Shown: positions 1-7,812 of the stretch, in pieces
Layout: each line of letters opens with the position of its first letter
How positions within the stretch are numbered: position 1 is the first letter of the stretch
Origin: Bradyrhizobium cytisi
Lineage (GTDB): Bacteria; Pseudomonadota; Alphaproteobacteria; Rhizobiales; Xanthobacteraceae
NCBI RefSeq assembly: GCF_008123515.1
Contig: NZ_VSSR01000035.1
Span: 1-33,129 of the forward strand
Direction: 5' to 3'
Length of the DNA: 33,129 nt
Program-made: the position numbers and the translations under genes
Notes under the pieces: generated by a model
Told to the model about the DNA's origin: nothing
The model's database searches: none
Seen by the model: only the letters and a program-made list of their open reading frames with translations

Positions 1-53
1 CTAATGGGTGTCACCGTAATACCTAATGGGTGTCACCGTAATACCGTAATACC
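1..53. repeat. Short tandem repeats, possible IS21-type end
   Basis: Two consecutive copies of a 22-bp unit (aatgggtgtcaccgtaatac plus two bases) start at positions 3 and 25, followed by a partial third copy (cgtaatacc). Repeated GTGTCACCG-type units near the tip resemble the multiple terminal repeats of IS21-family elements. That is recalled family knowledge, and no transposase is visible because the window starts here. It could instead be a simple intergenic repeat. Confidence 0.4.
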
Positions 54-120
54 CGAGATTATCGTGTCTCACTTGAGGGGTGCAGTCCAGAAGCGTCCCC
101 GTAAAGCGCAAAGTCCGCCG

Positions 121-133
121 GCCGGAAACCGGC
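121..133 (-). terminator. Hairpin just after the VCBS gene stop
   Basis: A perfect GCCGG-AAA-CCGGC stem-loop lies 2 bases downstream of the stop codon of the minus-strand VCBS gene. There is no clear T-run after it, so it is only a candidate terminator or 3' stabilising hairpin. Confidence 0.3.
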
Positions 134-135
134 TC

Positions 136-2343
136 TCAGAAGATCAGATCGTGCTGCGGCGGATGGAACCCGACGGCGGCCGCCTCGTATGGGCCCGCGT
201 CGTGCCCGACGGAGTGCAGGTCGTCCGGCAGAAGTGGCATCGGATGAGCGGCGTCGGCGAAAGCCGCATGGACGACCTCGGCGGACGATGCCGGCGTGGG
301 GGCCGCATGGCCGGAGCCGAAGCTTTCCTTGAACCGGAACGAATCGGCCTCCGCCGCGCCCTGGATGGTCACGCTCACCGTCTGGGGCGTCCCGTCGATC
401 GTCGTCACGGTGAAGCAGTCGGTCAGCGTATCGCAGGACCGCAGGGCCTCCACCGCCGGGTTGCCCGGATCGAGCGTGTAGGTCCAGGTGCCGTCGGCCG
501 TCATGGTGAAGCTGCCGTAGCCGTGCTCGCTGGCCTGAGGGCACGTCGTCGCCGTGAAAGTATCGTCCGGATTGTCCACGTCCTTGTCGCTCAACGTGCC
601 GCTGGCACTGGGCGGCGGCAGGCAGGAGTAGTTCGGTTCGGTCACGCATCCGTGGGTATCCCCGCAGATCGTCGCCGCGTCGTTGCTGCCCTCGATCGTG
701 ACGCTCACAGATTGCGCGGTCCCGTCCGCCGTCTTCACCGTGAAGCTGTCGGTGAGGCTCTGACCGACGTTGAGCGCCTGGACCGCGCAATTGCCGTTGT
801 CGAGTGCGAAGGTCCAGTGCCCGTCGGGCGTCATGGTGAAGGTGCCGTAGCCGTTGTCGCTGGTCTCGGGACAGGCGACCGCGTCGAAGTCGTTCGAAGG
901 TCCGTCAACGTCGACGGCGGTCAGCACGCCGCTGGCGGTCGGGACGCCGTGGTCGGCGTTGTGGACCCCGCCGGCCTCGACCACGCGTCCATGCGTGTCG
1001 CCAGAGACGACGGACGGATCGTCCGCGCCCTGGATGGTCACGGTGATCGTCTGCGGCGTGCCGCCGATCGTGGTCACGGTGAAAGTGTCCGTCGTCGTGT
1101 CGCAGGCCTTCAGCGCGAGCACGGCCGGATTGGCGTCGTCGAGCGTGTAAGTCCAGTGCCCGTCGGTCGTCATGGTGAAGGTACCGTAGCCGTGGTCGCT
1201 GGCGTGGGGTGTGCTCACCGCGGTGAACGTGTTGGCGGGATCGTCGACGTCGGCGTCGGTCAGCGTGCCGCTCGCGGTCGGCGCGGCATGGACGTCGTGA
1301 CCGGCCGCAAAGGCCATGGCGGTGGCGGCAACCGATCTGGCGGTGGCGCCGGAGATCACGGACGCGTCGTCCGTCCCGTGGATGTCGATGGTGAAGCTTT
1401 GGCTCGCCGAGGCGAAGCCGTCGGAGGCGGTGATCGTGAAGTTGTCGGCGCTGGGAGCCTTCAGCGCGTTGATGGCGTCGTTGTTGGGTACGTAGGTGTA
1501 GGCGCCGGTATGGCTGTTCACGTAGAGGATTCCGAACGAGCCCGGCTTCTCGACGTCGAAGTTCGCGCCCGCCACCGTGAAGGGGCCGCCGATCCCGCCG
1601 GCGATGCCGAAGGTCGGCGCGCCGCCGGAGCCGAAGCTCGAGGCCCAGAAGCTGCCGCTGGACGCGGAGAAGTCGTCGAACACGACCGTGTCGATCTCGA
1701 CCGGAGCCGAGCCGAGGTTCAGGGTCGGCACCGAATGGATCAACGGCGCATCCGGGACGAAGCTCGCCGGCACAACCAGTCCCTGAAGGGTATGCGGCGC
1801 CGTCGGCCCGTCCGGAGCTTCGAAATTGATCGGCTGCGGCGACAGATCGGCCTCGCCGGGCGGCGTGCTGGAGCCGGGCGGCCCGTGCTCCCGCGAATAG
1901 TTCGCGAGCACGTCCTGTTGCTGGGCCTGCAGGTCGCCCATCTGCGACGCGTTATTGGCGACCTGGGCGAAGCTGACCGAGGACCCTACCTTGCTCAGGA
2001 CGACGGTCTGTCCGGGATCGTCGACGATGATGTGGCGCGGGACAGCCTCCTTGGTGACGAGCTCGAAGGAGCCATGCGCGAAATCCTTGTAAGTGATGCT
2101 GTCGTGATCGAACAGCGCGACGTCCGGATCGGCGCCCCACGCCTCCTTCAGCGCGGAAAGGATCAGCGCCACGAAGGAAATCCCGCCGGTCAGGGACGCG
2201 ACGCCGAGCCGGCCGCCGGGCGGCGTGCGTCGTAGACCGTCGAAGACCCGTGCCGGCGACATCGCCACGTCTCGCATGTTGTTGTTCCGGATCGTGCCAA
2301 TGCCGCCGCATCCGCCCGCCTTGCGCACTCGGAAATACGCCAT
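136..2343 (-). CDS. VCBS-repeat (cadherin-like) surface protein with FecR-like linker
   Basis: A 735-residue protein, probably exported or surface-bound. From about residue 340 it has three clear VCBS-type repeats of about 100 residues. Each carries a T/SASG-(T/V)L-(T/S)-x-x-DVD start, a GYG(T/S)FTMT-DG-W-(T/F) core and a (T/S)V(T/S)VTIQG-like end; a fourth, weaker unit precedes them. Near residues 50-75 a hydrophobic stretch (SFVALILSAL) may be a signal anchor. Residues about 90-150 (VTKEAVPR, IVDDPGQTVVL, a QVAN/QM segment) look like the tail of FecR-domain proteins; this is recalled similarity. The FecR core itself is absent here but present in the divergent neighbour at 2487. The repeats contain several cysteines, unusual for VCBS repeats. 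No RTX calcium repeats were seen. The start is uncertain: an internal ATG at 2277 has a slightly better upstream GGA sequence. Confidence 0.75.
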   Translation of the reverse strand: MAYFRVRKAGGCGGIGTIRNNNMRDVAMSPARVFDGLRRTPPGGRLGVASLTGGISFVALILSALKEAWGADPDVALFDHDSITYKDFAHGSFELVTKEAVPRHIIVDDPGQTVVLSKVGSSVSFAQVANNASQMGDLQAQQQDVLANYSREHGPPGSSTPPGEADLSPQPINFEAPDGPTAPHTLQGLVVPASFVPDAPLIHSVPTLNLGSAPVEIDTVVFDDFSASSGSFWASSFGSGGAPTFGIAGGIGGPFTVAGANFDVEKPGSFGILYVNSHTGAYTYVPNNDAINALKAPSADNFTITASDGFASASQSFTIDIHGTDDASVISGATARSVAATAMAFAAGHDVHAAPTASGTLTDADVDDPANTFTAVSTPHASDHGYGTFTMTTDGHWTYTLDDANPAVLALKACDTTTDTFTVTTIGGTPQTITVTIQGADDPSVVSGDTHGRVVEAGGVHNADHGVPTASGVLTAVDVDGPSNDFDAVACPETSDNGYGTFTMTPDGHWTFALDNGNCAVQALNVGQSLTDSFTVKTADGTAQSVSVTIEGSNDAATICGDTHGCVTEPNYSCLPPPSASGTLSDKDVDNPDDTFTATTCPQASEHGYGSFTMTADGTWTYTLDPGNPAVEALRSCDTLTDCFTVTTIDGTPQTVSVTIQGAAEADSFRFKESFGSGHAAPTPASSAEVVHAAFADAAHPMPLLPDDLHSVGHDAGPYEAAAVGFHPPQHDLIF

Positions 2344-2381
2344 TTCAGGGCACGCCGCGCAGCATGAACGCGGGCCCGACT

Positions 2382-2399
2382 GACTATTAAGTGGTAGTC
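2382..2399. promoter_or_regulatory. Small inverted repeat between divergent genes
   Basis: GACTA and TAGTC arms flank an 8-base centre in the 143-bp divergent intergenic region between the VCBS gene (-) and the FecR gene (+). It is positioned to serve both promoters, but no matching regulator is encoded next to it. Confidence 0.25.
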
Positions 2400-2486
2400 C
2401 AAAGCCCGATCTGGCCCGTCTCGCGCGGCTCTGCCATCATTCGCGGGGTGCGATGATGGGGCTCTTCTCGCGAAGGGAGAAGCGGC

Positions 2487-3140
2487 ATGGACGCGCGACG
2501 GACGATGGCGGGCCTCGCGGCCCTGTGTCTCGGCTTCCTGTGTCTCGGCATGACCGCATCCCGGAGCGCGTCGGCGCAGAACGCGCCGCCATCCGACGTC
2601 AAACCCATCGGCAAGATCGTAATGATCGTCGGCAAGGTGGCGGTCGAGCACGTCGGCGCGGCCGTCGTCCAGACCGCCCTTTCCGACGACAAGGCGGCCG
2701 TCAAGGTCGGCGACCCAGTCTACCAGGGCGACGTGGTCAAGACCGGCGCCGACGGCAAGCTCGGCATCAATTTCGCCGACGGCTCTTCGTTCAATCTGTC
2801 CAGCAACGCCAGCATGGAGATGAGCGAATTCGTCTACGACCCGGGCGCCAAATCCAACGCGAGCCTGTTCAACCTGACCAGGGGGACGGCCACCTTCGTG
2901 GCCGGTGCCGTCGCCAAGAGCGGCGACATGAAGGTCGACACTCCGGTGGCGACCATGGGCATCCGGGGCACCACGCCCCACATCGAGGTCTCCGACGACG
3001 GCACCGTCAGGTTCTCCACCCTGATCGAGGAGGGCAAGGACCGGGTGCTGGACAAGAGCGGCGTTCCGAAGCGCAGGGCGGCCGCTCCGGCGCGGGAGGG
3101 GAGGGCCGAGCGTACCCCCGGCATCTGCCGCGGATGCTGA
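2487..3140 (+). CDS. Secreted FecR-domain protein
   Basis: A 217-residue protein with an N-terminal signal peptide (hydrophobic about residues 8-24, likely cleavage after ARSASA-type sequence near 31). A FecR domain follows: VKVGDPVYQGDVVKTG, an FADGSSFNLSS segment and a DTPVATMGIRGTTPH segment near residues 150-166. There is no transmembrane helix and no sigma-regulator arrangement, so it is not a classical ferric-citrate anti-sigma factor. FecR folds of this secreted type are common in Bradyrhizobium; their function is not established. The start is supported by GGGAGAA six bases upstream. The stop overlaps the ATG of the next gene by 7 bp (ATGCTGA), indicating translational coupling. The C-terminal 30 residues are basic and low-complexity and end in GICRGC. 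Confidence 0.8.
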   Translation: MDARRTMAGLAALCLGFLCLGMTASRSASAQNAPPSDVKPIGKIVMIVGKVAVEHVGAAVVQTALSDDKAAVKVGDPVYQGDVVKTGADGKLGINFADGSSFNLSSNASMEMSEFVYDPGAKSNASLFNLTRGTATFVAGAVAKSGDMKVDTPVATMGIRGTTPHIEVSDDGTVRFSTLIEEGKDRVLDKSGVPKRRAAAPAREGRAERTPGICRGC

Positions 3141-3964
3141 ACGCGCGCCTCGGGGCGGCGTCGATCGTGATCCTGCTGCTCGTGCCGGCCGCCGCACAGA
3201 AGCCGAACGAAGGCCAGTTCCGGAACGTCGAGCTGTGCAACGGCGCCGCCGCCCCCGACATGCGGATCATGGCCTGCTCGGCCTTCATCGAGGCGAACCA
3301 GGGCGGCCCGTCCTCCCTCGCCATCGCCTACAACAACCGCGGCGTCGCCTACGCCGAGAAGGCCGACTACGACCATGCCGCGGCCGACTTCGAAAGCGCC
3401 ATCGCGGTCGATCCGGCCTTCGTCAAGGCCGTCAACAACCTCGGAGCGGCCAGACTGAGAAAGGGCGACTACGACGCCGCGATCGAGGATTTCGACCGGG
3501 CCGTCGACCTCGCTCCGACCTATGCGCGGGCCTTCGCCAACCGCGCCGAGGCCCGGCTGAAGAAGGGCGATCCGACGCGCGCGGAGCGCGACTACGCCGA
3601 AGCGGTGCGTCTCGACCCCGACCTAGAAGGGGCTTGGAGCGGCCTCTGCTGGATCCGGGCGAGTTCGACGGAGGCGCGGGACGCCATGGAGGCTTGCGAC
3701 AGGGCGATCGGCACCGGCGCCCACACCTCGGCGACCTACGATTCCCGCGCGCTGGCGAACCTCAGGGCCGGACGTTTCGCGGCGGCGATCGCCGACTACG
3801 ATTCCGCGCTCCGCATCGACCCGAAGCTGGCGGCCGCGCTGTACGGCCGGGGCCTGGCGAAGGCCCGCCGCGGCGACATCGCCGCCGGCGATGCCGACGT
3901 CGCGGCCGCGAAGGCCCTCCGGACCGACATCGCGGAGGAATTCGCGCGCTATGGCGTGCACTAG
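3134..3964 (+). CDS. Secreted tetratricopeptide-repeat protein
   Basis: A 276-residue protein starting at the ATG that overlaps the FecR stop. It has a signal peptide (about residues 1-21, ending VPAAA). Two cysteines near residues 35 and 49 may pair in the periplasm. From about residue 64 there are three consecutive TPR units (AYNNRGVAYAEKADYDHA, VNNLGAARLRKGDYDAA, AFANRAEARLKKGDPTRA) and two more after a spacer with a further cysteine pair. TPR arrays are protein-protein adaptors. Coupled to the FecR-domain gene and divergent from the VCBS protein, it probably acts with them in the periplasm or at the surface; this is inference from context. Confidence 0.8.
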   Translation: MLNARLGAASIVILLLVPAAAQKPNEGQFRNVELCNGAAAPDMRIMACSAFIEANQGGPSSLAIAYNNRGVAYAEKADYDHAAADFESAIAVDPAFVKAVNNLGAARLRKGDYDAAIEDFDRAVDLAPTYARAFANRAEARLKKGDPTRAERDYAEAVRLDPDLEGAWSGLCWIRASSTEARDAMEACDRAIGTGAHTSATYDSRALANLRAGRFAAAIADYDSALRIDPKLAAALYGRGLAKARRGDIAAGDADVAAAKALRTDIAEEFARYGVH

Positions 3965-4034
3965 GTGTGGTCTGTTAGGAGGTTGTCCATCTGGTCTGAA
4001 CCGAGGCACTCCACTGGACCTATGGGTACACGGA
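3965..4034. other. Non-coding junction between the TPR gene and hemC
   Basis: Seventy bases between two convergent genes without a clear terminator hairpin. The sequence (ggaggttgtccatctggtc ... atgggtacacggattaccg) looks like neither flanking gene. Its end weakly resembles the atgggt-cac-cgtaatacc repeat at the left window edge. It may be a recombination scar bounding the FecR/VCBS block, but this cannot be shown from one window. Confidence 0.2.
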
Positions 4035-5015
4035 TTACCGCGGCCGGCTGCGCTCGATGATCTCGGCGGCGCCCTTGTCCAGCAAATCCAGAGCGACCGC
4101 ACGGCCGAGCTCGCGCGGGCGATTGGCGGGTCCTGCGCGCAAGGCTTCGATGATGGTGTTGCCGGAGAGATCGAGCACGGATGCAGCCAGCGTCATCTGA
4201 TCGCCTGATATGGTCGAGAAACCCGCCACCGGCGAATTGCAGTGGCCGTTGAGCACCCAGAGCACCTCGCGCTCGGCGTCGGCAGAGGCGTGCGCTAGGG
4301 GATCGTCGATCGACGACAGAATTTTCCGCGTTTGCCAGTCCTGCGCCGCGCATTCGACCGCGACGATGCCCTGCCCCGCTGCCGGCAGCATTTCGGTCGC
4401 GGTGAATTCGTAGGCGATGCGGCTGGAAAGACCAACGCGATCGAGACCCGAGCGCGCCATGATCAACGCGTCCGCGGGTCCCACCGCGCCGCCATCCGGC
4501 AGCTTCTGCTTCTCGCCATTGTCGAGTTTTCGCACGCGCGTGTCGGCGGCGCCGCGGAAGTGGATGACTTCGATCTCGGGAAACAGCCGCCGCGCATAGG
4601 CGGCCCTGCGCACGGCGTTGGTGCCGATCTTAAAACCCTTGCCGCGCGATTGGCGCAGCGCTGCCAGCGTGACGCCGTCGCGCAGCACCAGCGCATCGCT
4701 CGCGGGATCGCGCGAGAGAGTGGCGCCGATGACGAGGCCGGGCGTGTCCTCGTTGCCCGGCATGTCCTTCAGGGAGTGCATCGCGGCCTGGAGTTCGCCC
4801 GACAGCACGGCGGCCCGGATCTGCGCCACGAAGGCACCGCCCTTGCCGCCGTGCGGCAGGAGCTTGCTGGTCTGGTCGAGATCGCCCGTCGTGTCGAACT
4901 TGACGATCTCGACATCGAGACCGGGTATGGCGGCGGTCAGGCGGCGCGCGATCTCGTCCGTCTGTGCCAGCGCCATCGCGCTCTTGCGGGTGCCGATCTT
5001 GAAACGCGTAGCCAA
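4035..5015 (-). CDS. hemC: Hydroxymethylbilane synthase (porphobilinogen deaminase), divergent type
   Basis: Polymerises four porphobilinogen molecules into hydroxymethylbilane in tetrapyrrole synthesis, in the cytosol. The 326-residue protein has the family residues: GTRKS near 8-12, catalytic Lys83-Asp84 (HSLKDMP), VRR near 135-137, FRGAADTR near 153-160, the LDNGE motif, PAAGQG near 211-216, and Cys259 in NGHC, which would carry the dipyrromethane cofactor. Two features differ from the canonical enzyme: an extra residue in the GGKGGAF loop, where GGKG-L/I-F is usual, and about 10 added residues after LDNGE. It lies 27 bp behind a GMC dehydrogenase rather than beside hemD, so it may be a second copy. 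All catalytic residues seen are intact, so activity is likely. Confidence 0.9.
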   Translation of the reverse strand: MATRFKIGTRKSAMALAQTDEIARRLTAAIPGLDVEIVKFDTTGDLDQTSKLLPHGGKGGAFVAQIRAAVLSGELQAAMHSLKDMPGNEDTPGLVIGATLSRDPASDALVLRDGVTLAALRQSRGKGFKIGTNAVRRAAYARRLFPEIEVIHFRGAADTRVRKLDNGEKQKLPDGGAVGPADALIMARSGLDRVGLSSRIAYEFTATEMLPAAGQGIVAVECAAQDWQTRKILSSIDDPLAHASADAEREVLWVLNGHCNSPVAGFSTISGDQMTLAASVLDLSGNTIIEALRAGPANRPRELGRAVALDLLDKGAAEIIERSRPR

Positions 5016-5042
5016 GCTCTTGTCCTTTCGAGACGCGCGGGT

Positions 5043-6668
5043 TTACCGCGCATCCTCCAATATCATATCGGAGGCCTTCTCCGCGATCATGATGATCGGC
5101 GCGTTGGTGTTCCCGGAGACGAGGTCCGGCATGATCGAACCGTCGACGACGCGCAGGCCCTCGAGCCCCCTCACCTTCAGCCGCTGGTCCACCACCGCGA
5201 GCGCATCATTGCCCATACGACAGGTCGAGGTCGGATGGTAGATCGTGCTGCCGCGCTCGCGGCAATAATCCAGAAGCTCGGCGTCCGTGGATACCTTCGC
5301 GCCGGGATCGTACTCGCTGACCACGAAGGGCTTCAGCGCCGGCGCATGCAAGATCTTTCGCAGGATCTTGAGGCCCTCGACGTTGGTGGTGCGGTCGGTC
5401 TCGGTCGACATGTAGTTGATGCGGATTTCGGGCGGCACGTTCGGGTCCGCGCTCCGGATGCGCAAGGACCCACGGCTTTCGGGCCGGAGCTGGCACACCG
5501 ACGCCGTGAAGCCGGAGAAATCATGCAGCTTCTCGCCCATCTTGTCGGTCGAGAACGGCAGGAAGTGCACCTGGATATCGGGCGAAGCCAGCCGCGGATT
5601 GGTCTTGAAGAAAGCGCCCGCCGTGCCGGCCGCGATCGTCAGCCAGCCTTTCCGGAACAGCGCATAGCGCGCGCCGGCGAAGGTGCGGCGGAGCGGATGG
5701 TTGACGGTGTCGTTGAGCGTAATCTTCTGCGAGCAGCGCATCACGATGCGAACCTGCATGTGGTCCTGGAGATCGTGACCGACGCCAGCTGCGTCCAGCA
5801 CGACGTCGATGCCGTGCTTGCGCAGGAGATCCGCAGGCCCGACGCCGGAGAGCTGCAGGAGCTGCGGCGTGTTGTAGGCGCCGCTCGACAGCACGACCTC
5901 CTTCCGCGCCCGTGCGCGGCGCACAGTTGCGCCTTGCCGGTATTCGACGCCGACCGCGCGGCGGCCCTCGAACAGCACACGCTGGCCGAGCGCCTCGGTC
6001 TCGACCTTGAGATTGCTGCGCGTCTTCGCAGGGCCGAGATAGGCCACCGCCGTCGAGGCGCGACGGCCGTTGCGCGTTGTGGTCTGGAACAGGCCGACGC
6101 CTTCCTGCGTGGCGCCGTTGAAATCGGGATTATAGGGCAAACCGGTCTCGACCGCGGCGTCGATGAAGGCTTTCGACAGCGGATCGGTCACGACCATGTT
6201 GGAGACCGGCAGCGGCCCGCCGCTGCCGTGATATTGATCGGCGCCGCGCGTCTGGTTCTCCGCCTTCTTGAAATAGGGCAGCACGTCATCATAACCCCAG
6301 CCGGCATTGCCGTGCTGGCGCCAGCGATAGTAGTCCTCGTGCTGGCCACGCACGTAGAGCAGGCCGTTGATCGAGCTCGATCCGCCCAGCGTTTTGCCGC
6401 GTGGCTGAAACACCTGGCGGCCCTTCAGCTCGGGCTCCGGCTCGGTCTGGTACATCCAGTTGACGGTCTTTTCCTTGAACAGCTTGCCGTAGCCGAGCGG
6501 CACGTGGATCCAGATGTTGGAATCCTTCGGGCCGGCCTCGAGCAGCAGCACGCTGTGCTTACCGTTCGCCGACAGCCGGTTGGCGAGCACACAGCCGGCA
6601 GAGCCGGCGCCGACGATGATGTAGTCGAACTCGGGATCGGACGGGGCGAGAATGGAATTTGCGTTCAT
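5043..6668 (-). CDS. GMC-family FAD-dependent alcohol/choline dehydrogenase
   Basis: A flavoprotein of 541 residues that would oxidise a primary alcohol or polyol. The FAD-binding Rossmann motif GAGSAGCVLANRL is near residues 20-32. GMC signature 1 (RGKTLGGSSSINGLLYVRG) is near 90-108, and a signature-2-like stretch (SSGAYNTPQLLQLSGVGP) is present. The catalytic pair would be His478 (IYHPTSTCRMG) and Asn520 (VSGNTNAP), the His/Asn arrangement of choline-dehydrogenase-like members. There is no signal peptide. It is tightly packed between a TetR gene 54 bp upstream and hemC downstream, all on the minus strand, so it is probably part of a TetR-controlled transcript. The substrate cannot be read from the sequence; choline itself is not implied, as no betB or betI is nearby. 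Confidence 0.9.
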   Translation of the reverse strand: MNANSILAPSDPEFDYIIVGAGSAGCVLANRLSANGKHSVLLLEAGPKDSNIWIHVPLGYGKLFKEKTVNWMYQTEPEPELKGRQVFQPRGKTLGGSSSINGLLYVRGQHEDYYRWRQHGNAGWGYDDVLPYFKKAENQTRGADQYHGSGGPLPVSNMVVTDPLSKAFIDAAVETGLPYNPDFNGATQEGVGLFQTTTRNGRRASTAVAYLGPAKTRSNLKVETEALGQRVLFEGRRAVGVEYRQGATVRRARARKEVVLSSGAYNTPQLLQLSGVGPADLLRKHGIDVVLDAAGVGHDLQDHMQVRIVMRCSQKITLNDTVNHPLRRTFAGARYALFRKGWLTIAAGTAGAFFKTNPRLASPDIQVHFLPFSTDKMGEKLHDFSGFTASVCQLRPESRGSLRIRSADPNVPPEIRINYMSTETDRTTNVEGLKILRKILHAPALKPFVVSEYDPGAKVSTDAELLDYCRERGSTIYHPTSTCRMGNDALAVVDQRLKVRGLEGLRVVDGSIMPDLVSGNTNAPIIMIAEKASDMILEDAR

Positions 6669-6722
6669 GCGCTATTGTTCTTCTTGTCGGTGTGGGCGTT
6701 TCCAGTGTCGTGATTAGCACAA

Positions 6723-7313
6723 TCATGCGCGGAGGCGCAGCGCCTCGACCAGCGACTTGAACGCACGGGCATATTCCGCTCCCGCCCTTGCGATATCGGC
6801 GCGCCCGGCGCAAGCGACCGCGGCTTCCGTCACCGCACCGAGCAGCAGCCGCGCCAGCGGCTCGACCGGCTGCCTTGCGATCAGGCCGGCCTCCATCGCC
6901 ACCGCGAGTGCGCGCGGCATCTTGCCGCCAAAGTGTTTGGCATCGATCTCGCGCCAGCGCTCCCAGGCGAGCACGGCCGGACCGTCGCGCAGAATGATCT
7001 GGCCGGTCGGCCCCTTGGCGGTCACAGCAAAATAATGCTGGGTGCCGGCGACCATCGCGGCCAGCACGTCCTTCTCGGCGCGCGCGGTGCTGTCGATCTC
7101 GGCGACGAGGTCGCGCGAGACCAGGTCGAACACCGCTTCGAACAGCGCCTCCTTGGTCCTGAAGTGATGATAGACCGCGCCCTTGGCGACGCCGGCGGCT
7201 TCGGCGATCTCGTCCATCGTCGTCGCGGCAAACCCTTGCATCCCGAACAACCGGCGCGCCGCCGTCAGGATCGCCTCCGATGTCGCGGCCCGCCGCTCCG
7301 CCTGCTTCGCCAT
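6723..7313 (-). CDS. TetR-family transcriptional repressor
   Basis: A 196-residue regulator. The N-terminal helix-turn-helix spans about residues 12-58 (AILTAARRLFG, TTMDEIAEAAGVAKGAVYHHFRTKEALFEAVF), the usual TetR DNA-binding signature. The all-helical C-terminal half includes an IILRDGPAVLAWERWREID segment typical of one large TetR subgroup. It precedes the GMC gene on the same strand and is divergent from the SnoaL-like gene. A cluster of palindromic half-sites lies between the divergent starts, so it probably controls itself, GMC-hemC and the SnoaL-like gene. The ligand is unknown. Confidence 0.9.
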   Translation of the reverse strand: MAKQAERRAATSEAILTAARRLFGMQGFAATTMDEIAEAAGVAKGAVYHHFRTKEALFEAVFDLVSRDLVAEIDSTARAEKDVLAAMVAGTQHYFAVTAKGPTGQIILRDGPAVLAWERWREIDAKHFGGKMPRALAVAMEAGLIARQPVEPLARLLLGAVTEAAVACAGRADIARAGAEYARAFKSLVEALRLRA

Positions 7314-7366
7314 CAGCCCCGTCTAGTCCAATTCGGCGGATCCCACCAGTTGACTTTTCGACCAAG

Positions 7367-7394
7367 GGTCGGTATTTACCGACCGTCAGTCGGT
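7367..7394. promoter_or_regulatory. TetR-type operator with three half-sites
   Basis: A perfect 8-2-8 palindrome GGTCGGTA-TT-TACCGACC (7367-7384) overlaps a second palindrome ACCGAC-CGTCA-GTCGGT (7378-7394), so the middle half-site is shared. It lies 53 bp upstream of the tetR start and 22 bp upstream of the SnoaL-like start, the expected place for an autoregulated divergent operator. Binding by the neighbouring TetR protein is inference. Confidence 0.65.
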
Positions 7395-7416
7395 TTATAG
7401 CCCCGAGGTGCTGCCA

Positions 7417-7782
7417 ATGCCGAGCCGTGAGATTGTCGAAGCCTTTGCAAAGCGGTTGGAGGATGGCGATTTTGTCGGAGCGATCCTCGATTACTACTCT
7501 CCGGACGCCGCGACGTATGAAAACCAGACCGAACCCATGGTCGGTCGCGACAAGCTCGCGGCCAAAGAGCGCGGCGTGCTGGCGGCCTTCAAGGAAGTCA
7601 AGGCGGTGCGGATCGGGCCGAGCCTGATCGAAGGCAATAATGTCGCCTCACGCTGGAAGTTCAGCTTCACCAATGCCGAAGGTGTGACGCGGACACTCGA
7701 CGAAATCGCGTGGCAGACCTGGCGGGGCGACCAGCTGATCGAGGAGCGGTTCTATTACGATCCGAAGCAGATGGGACGATGA
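7417..7782 (+). CDS. SnoaL/NTF2-like protein
   Basis: A 121-residue protein with the cone-shaped NTF2/SnoaL fold pattern: an N-terminal helix (IVEAFAKRLEDGDF), an LDYYSPDAATYEN segment, an MVGRDKL turn, then beta strands ending in WRGDQLIEERFYYDP. Such proteins are small hydrolases, isomerases or binding proteins, and no specific activity can be read. The ATG at 7417 is chosen over a GTG at 7408 because GAGG lies eight bases before the ATG. It is divergent from tetR and starts just after the palindromic operator, so co-regulation with the GMC dehydrogenase is likely. Confidence 0.75.
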   Translation: MPSREIVEAFAKRLEDGDFVGAILDYYSPDAATYENQTEPMVGRDKLAAKERGVLAAFKEVKAVRIGPSLIEGNNVASRWKFSFTNAEGVTRTLDEIAWQTWRGDQLIEERFYYDPKQMGR

Positions 7783-7812
7783 ACGGGCGCCCTCAAGGCC
7801 GAGCTGCTAACG

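Noticed and set aside
4..2235. A 743-codon open frame on the plus strand antisense to the VCBS gene
   Set aside because: It is rich in Arg/Gly/Val/His without domains and mirrors the repeats of the real minus-strand gene; a GC-rich shadow.
4332..6713. A 793-codon plus-strand open frame opposite hemC and the GMC gene
   Set aside because: It spans two genes with clear catalytic motifs on the other strand and has no recognisable motif of its own.
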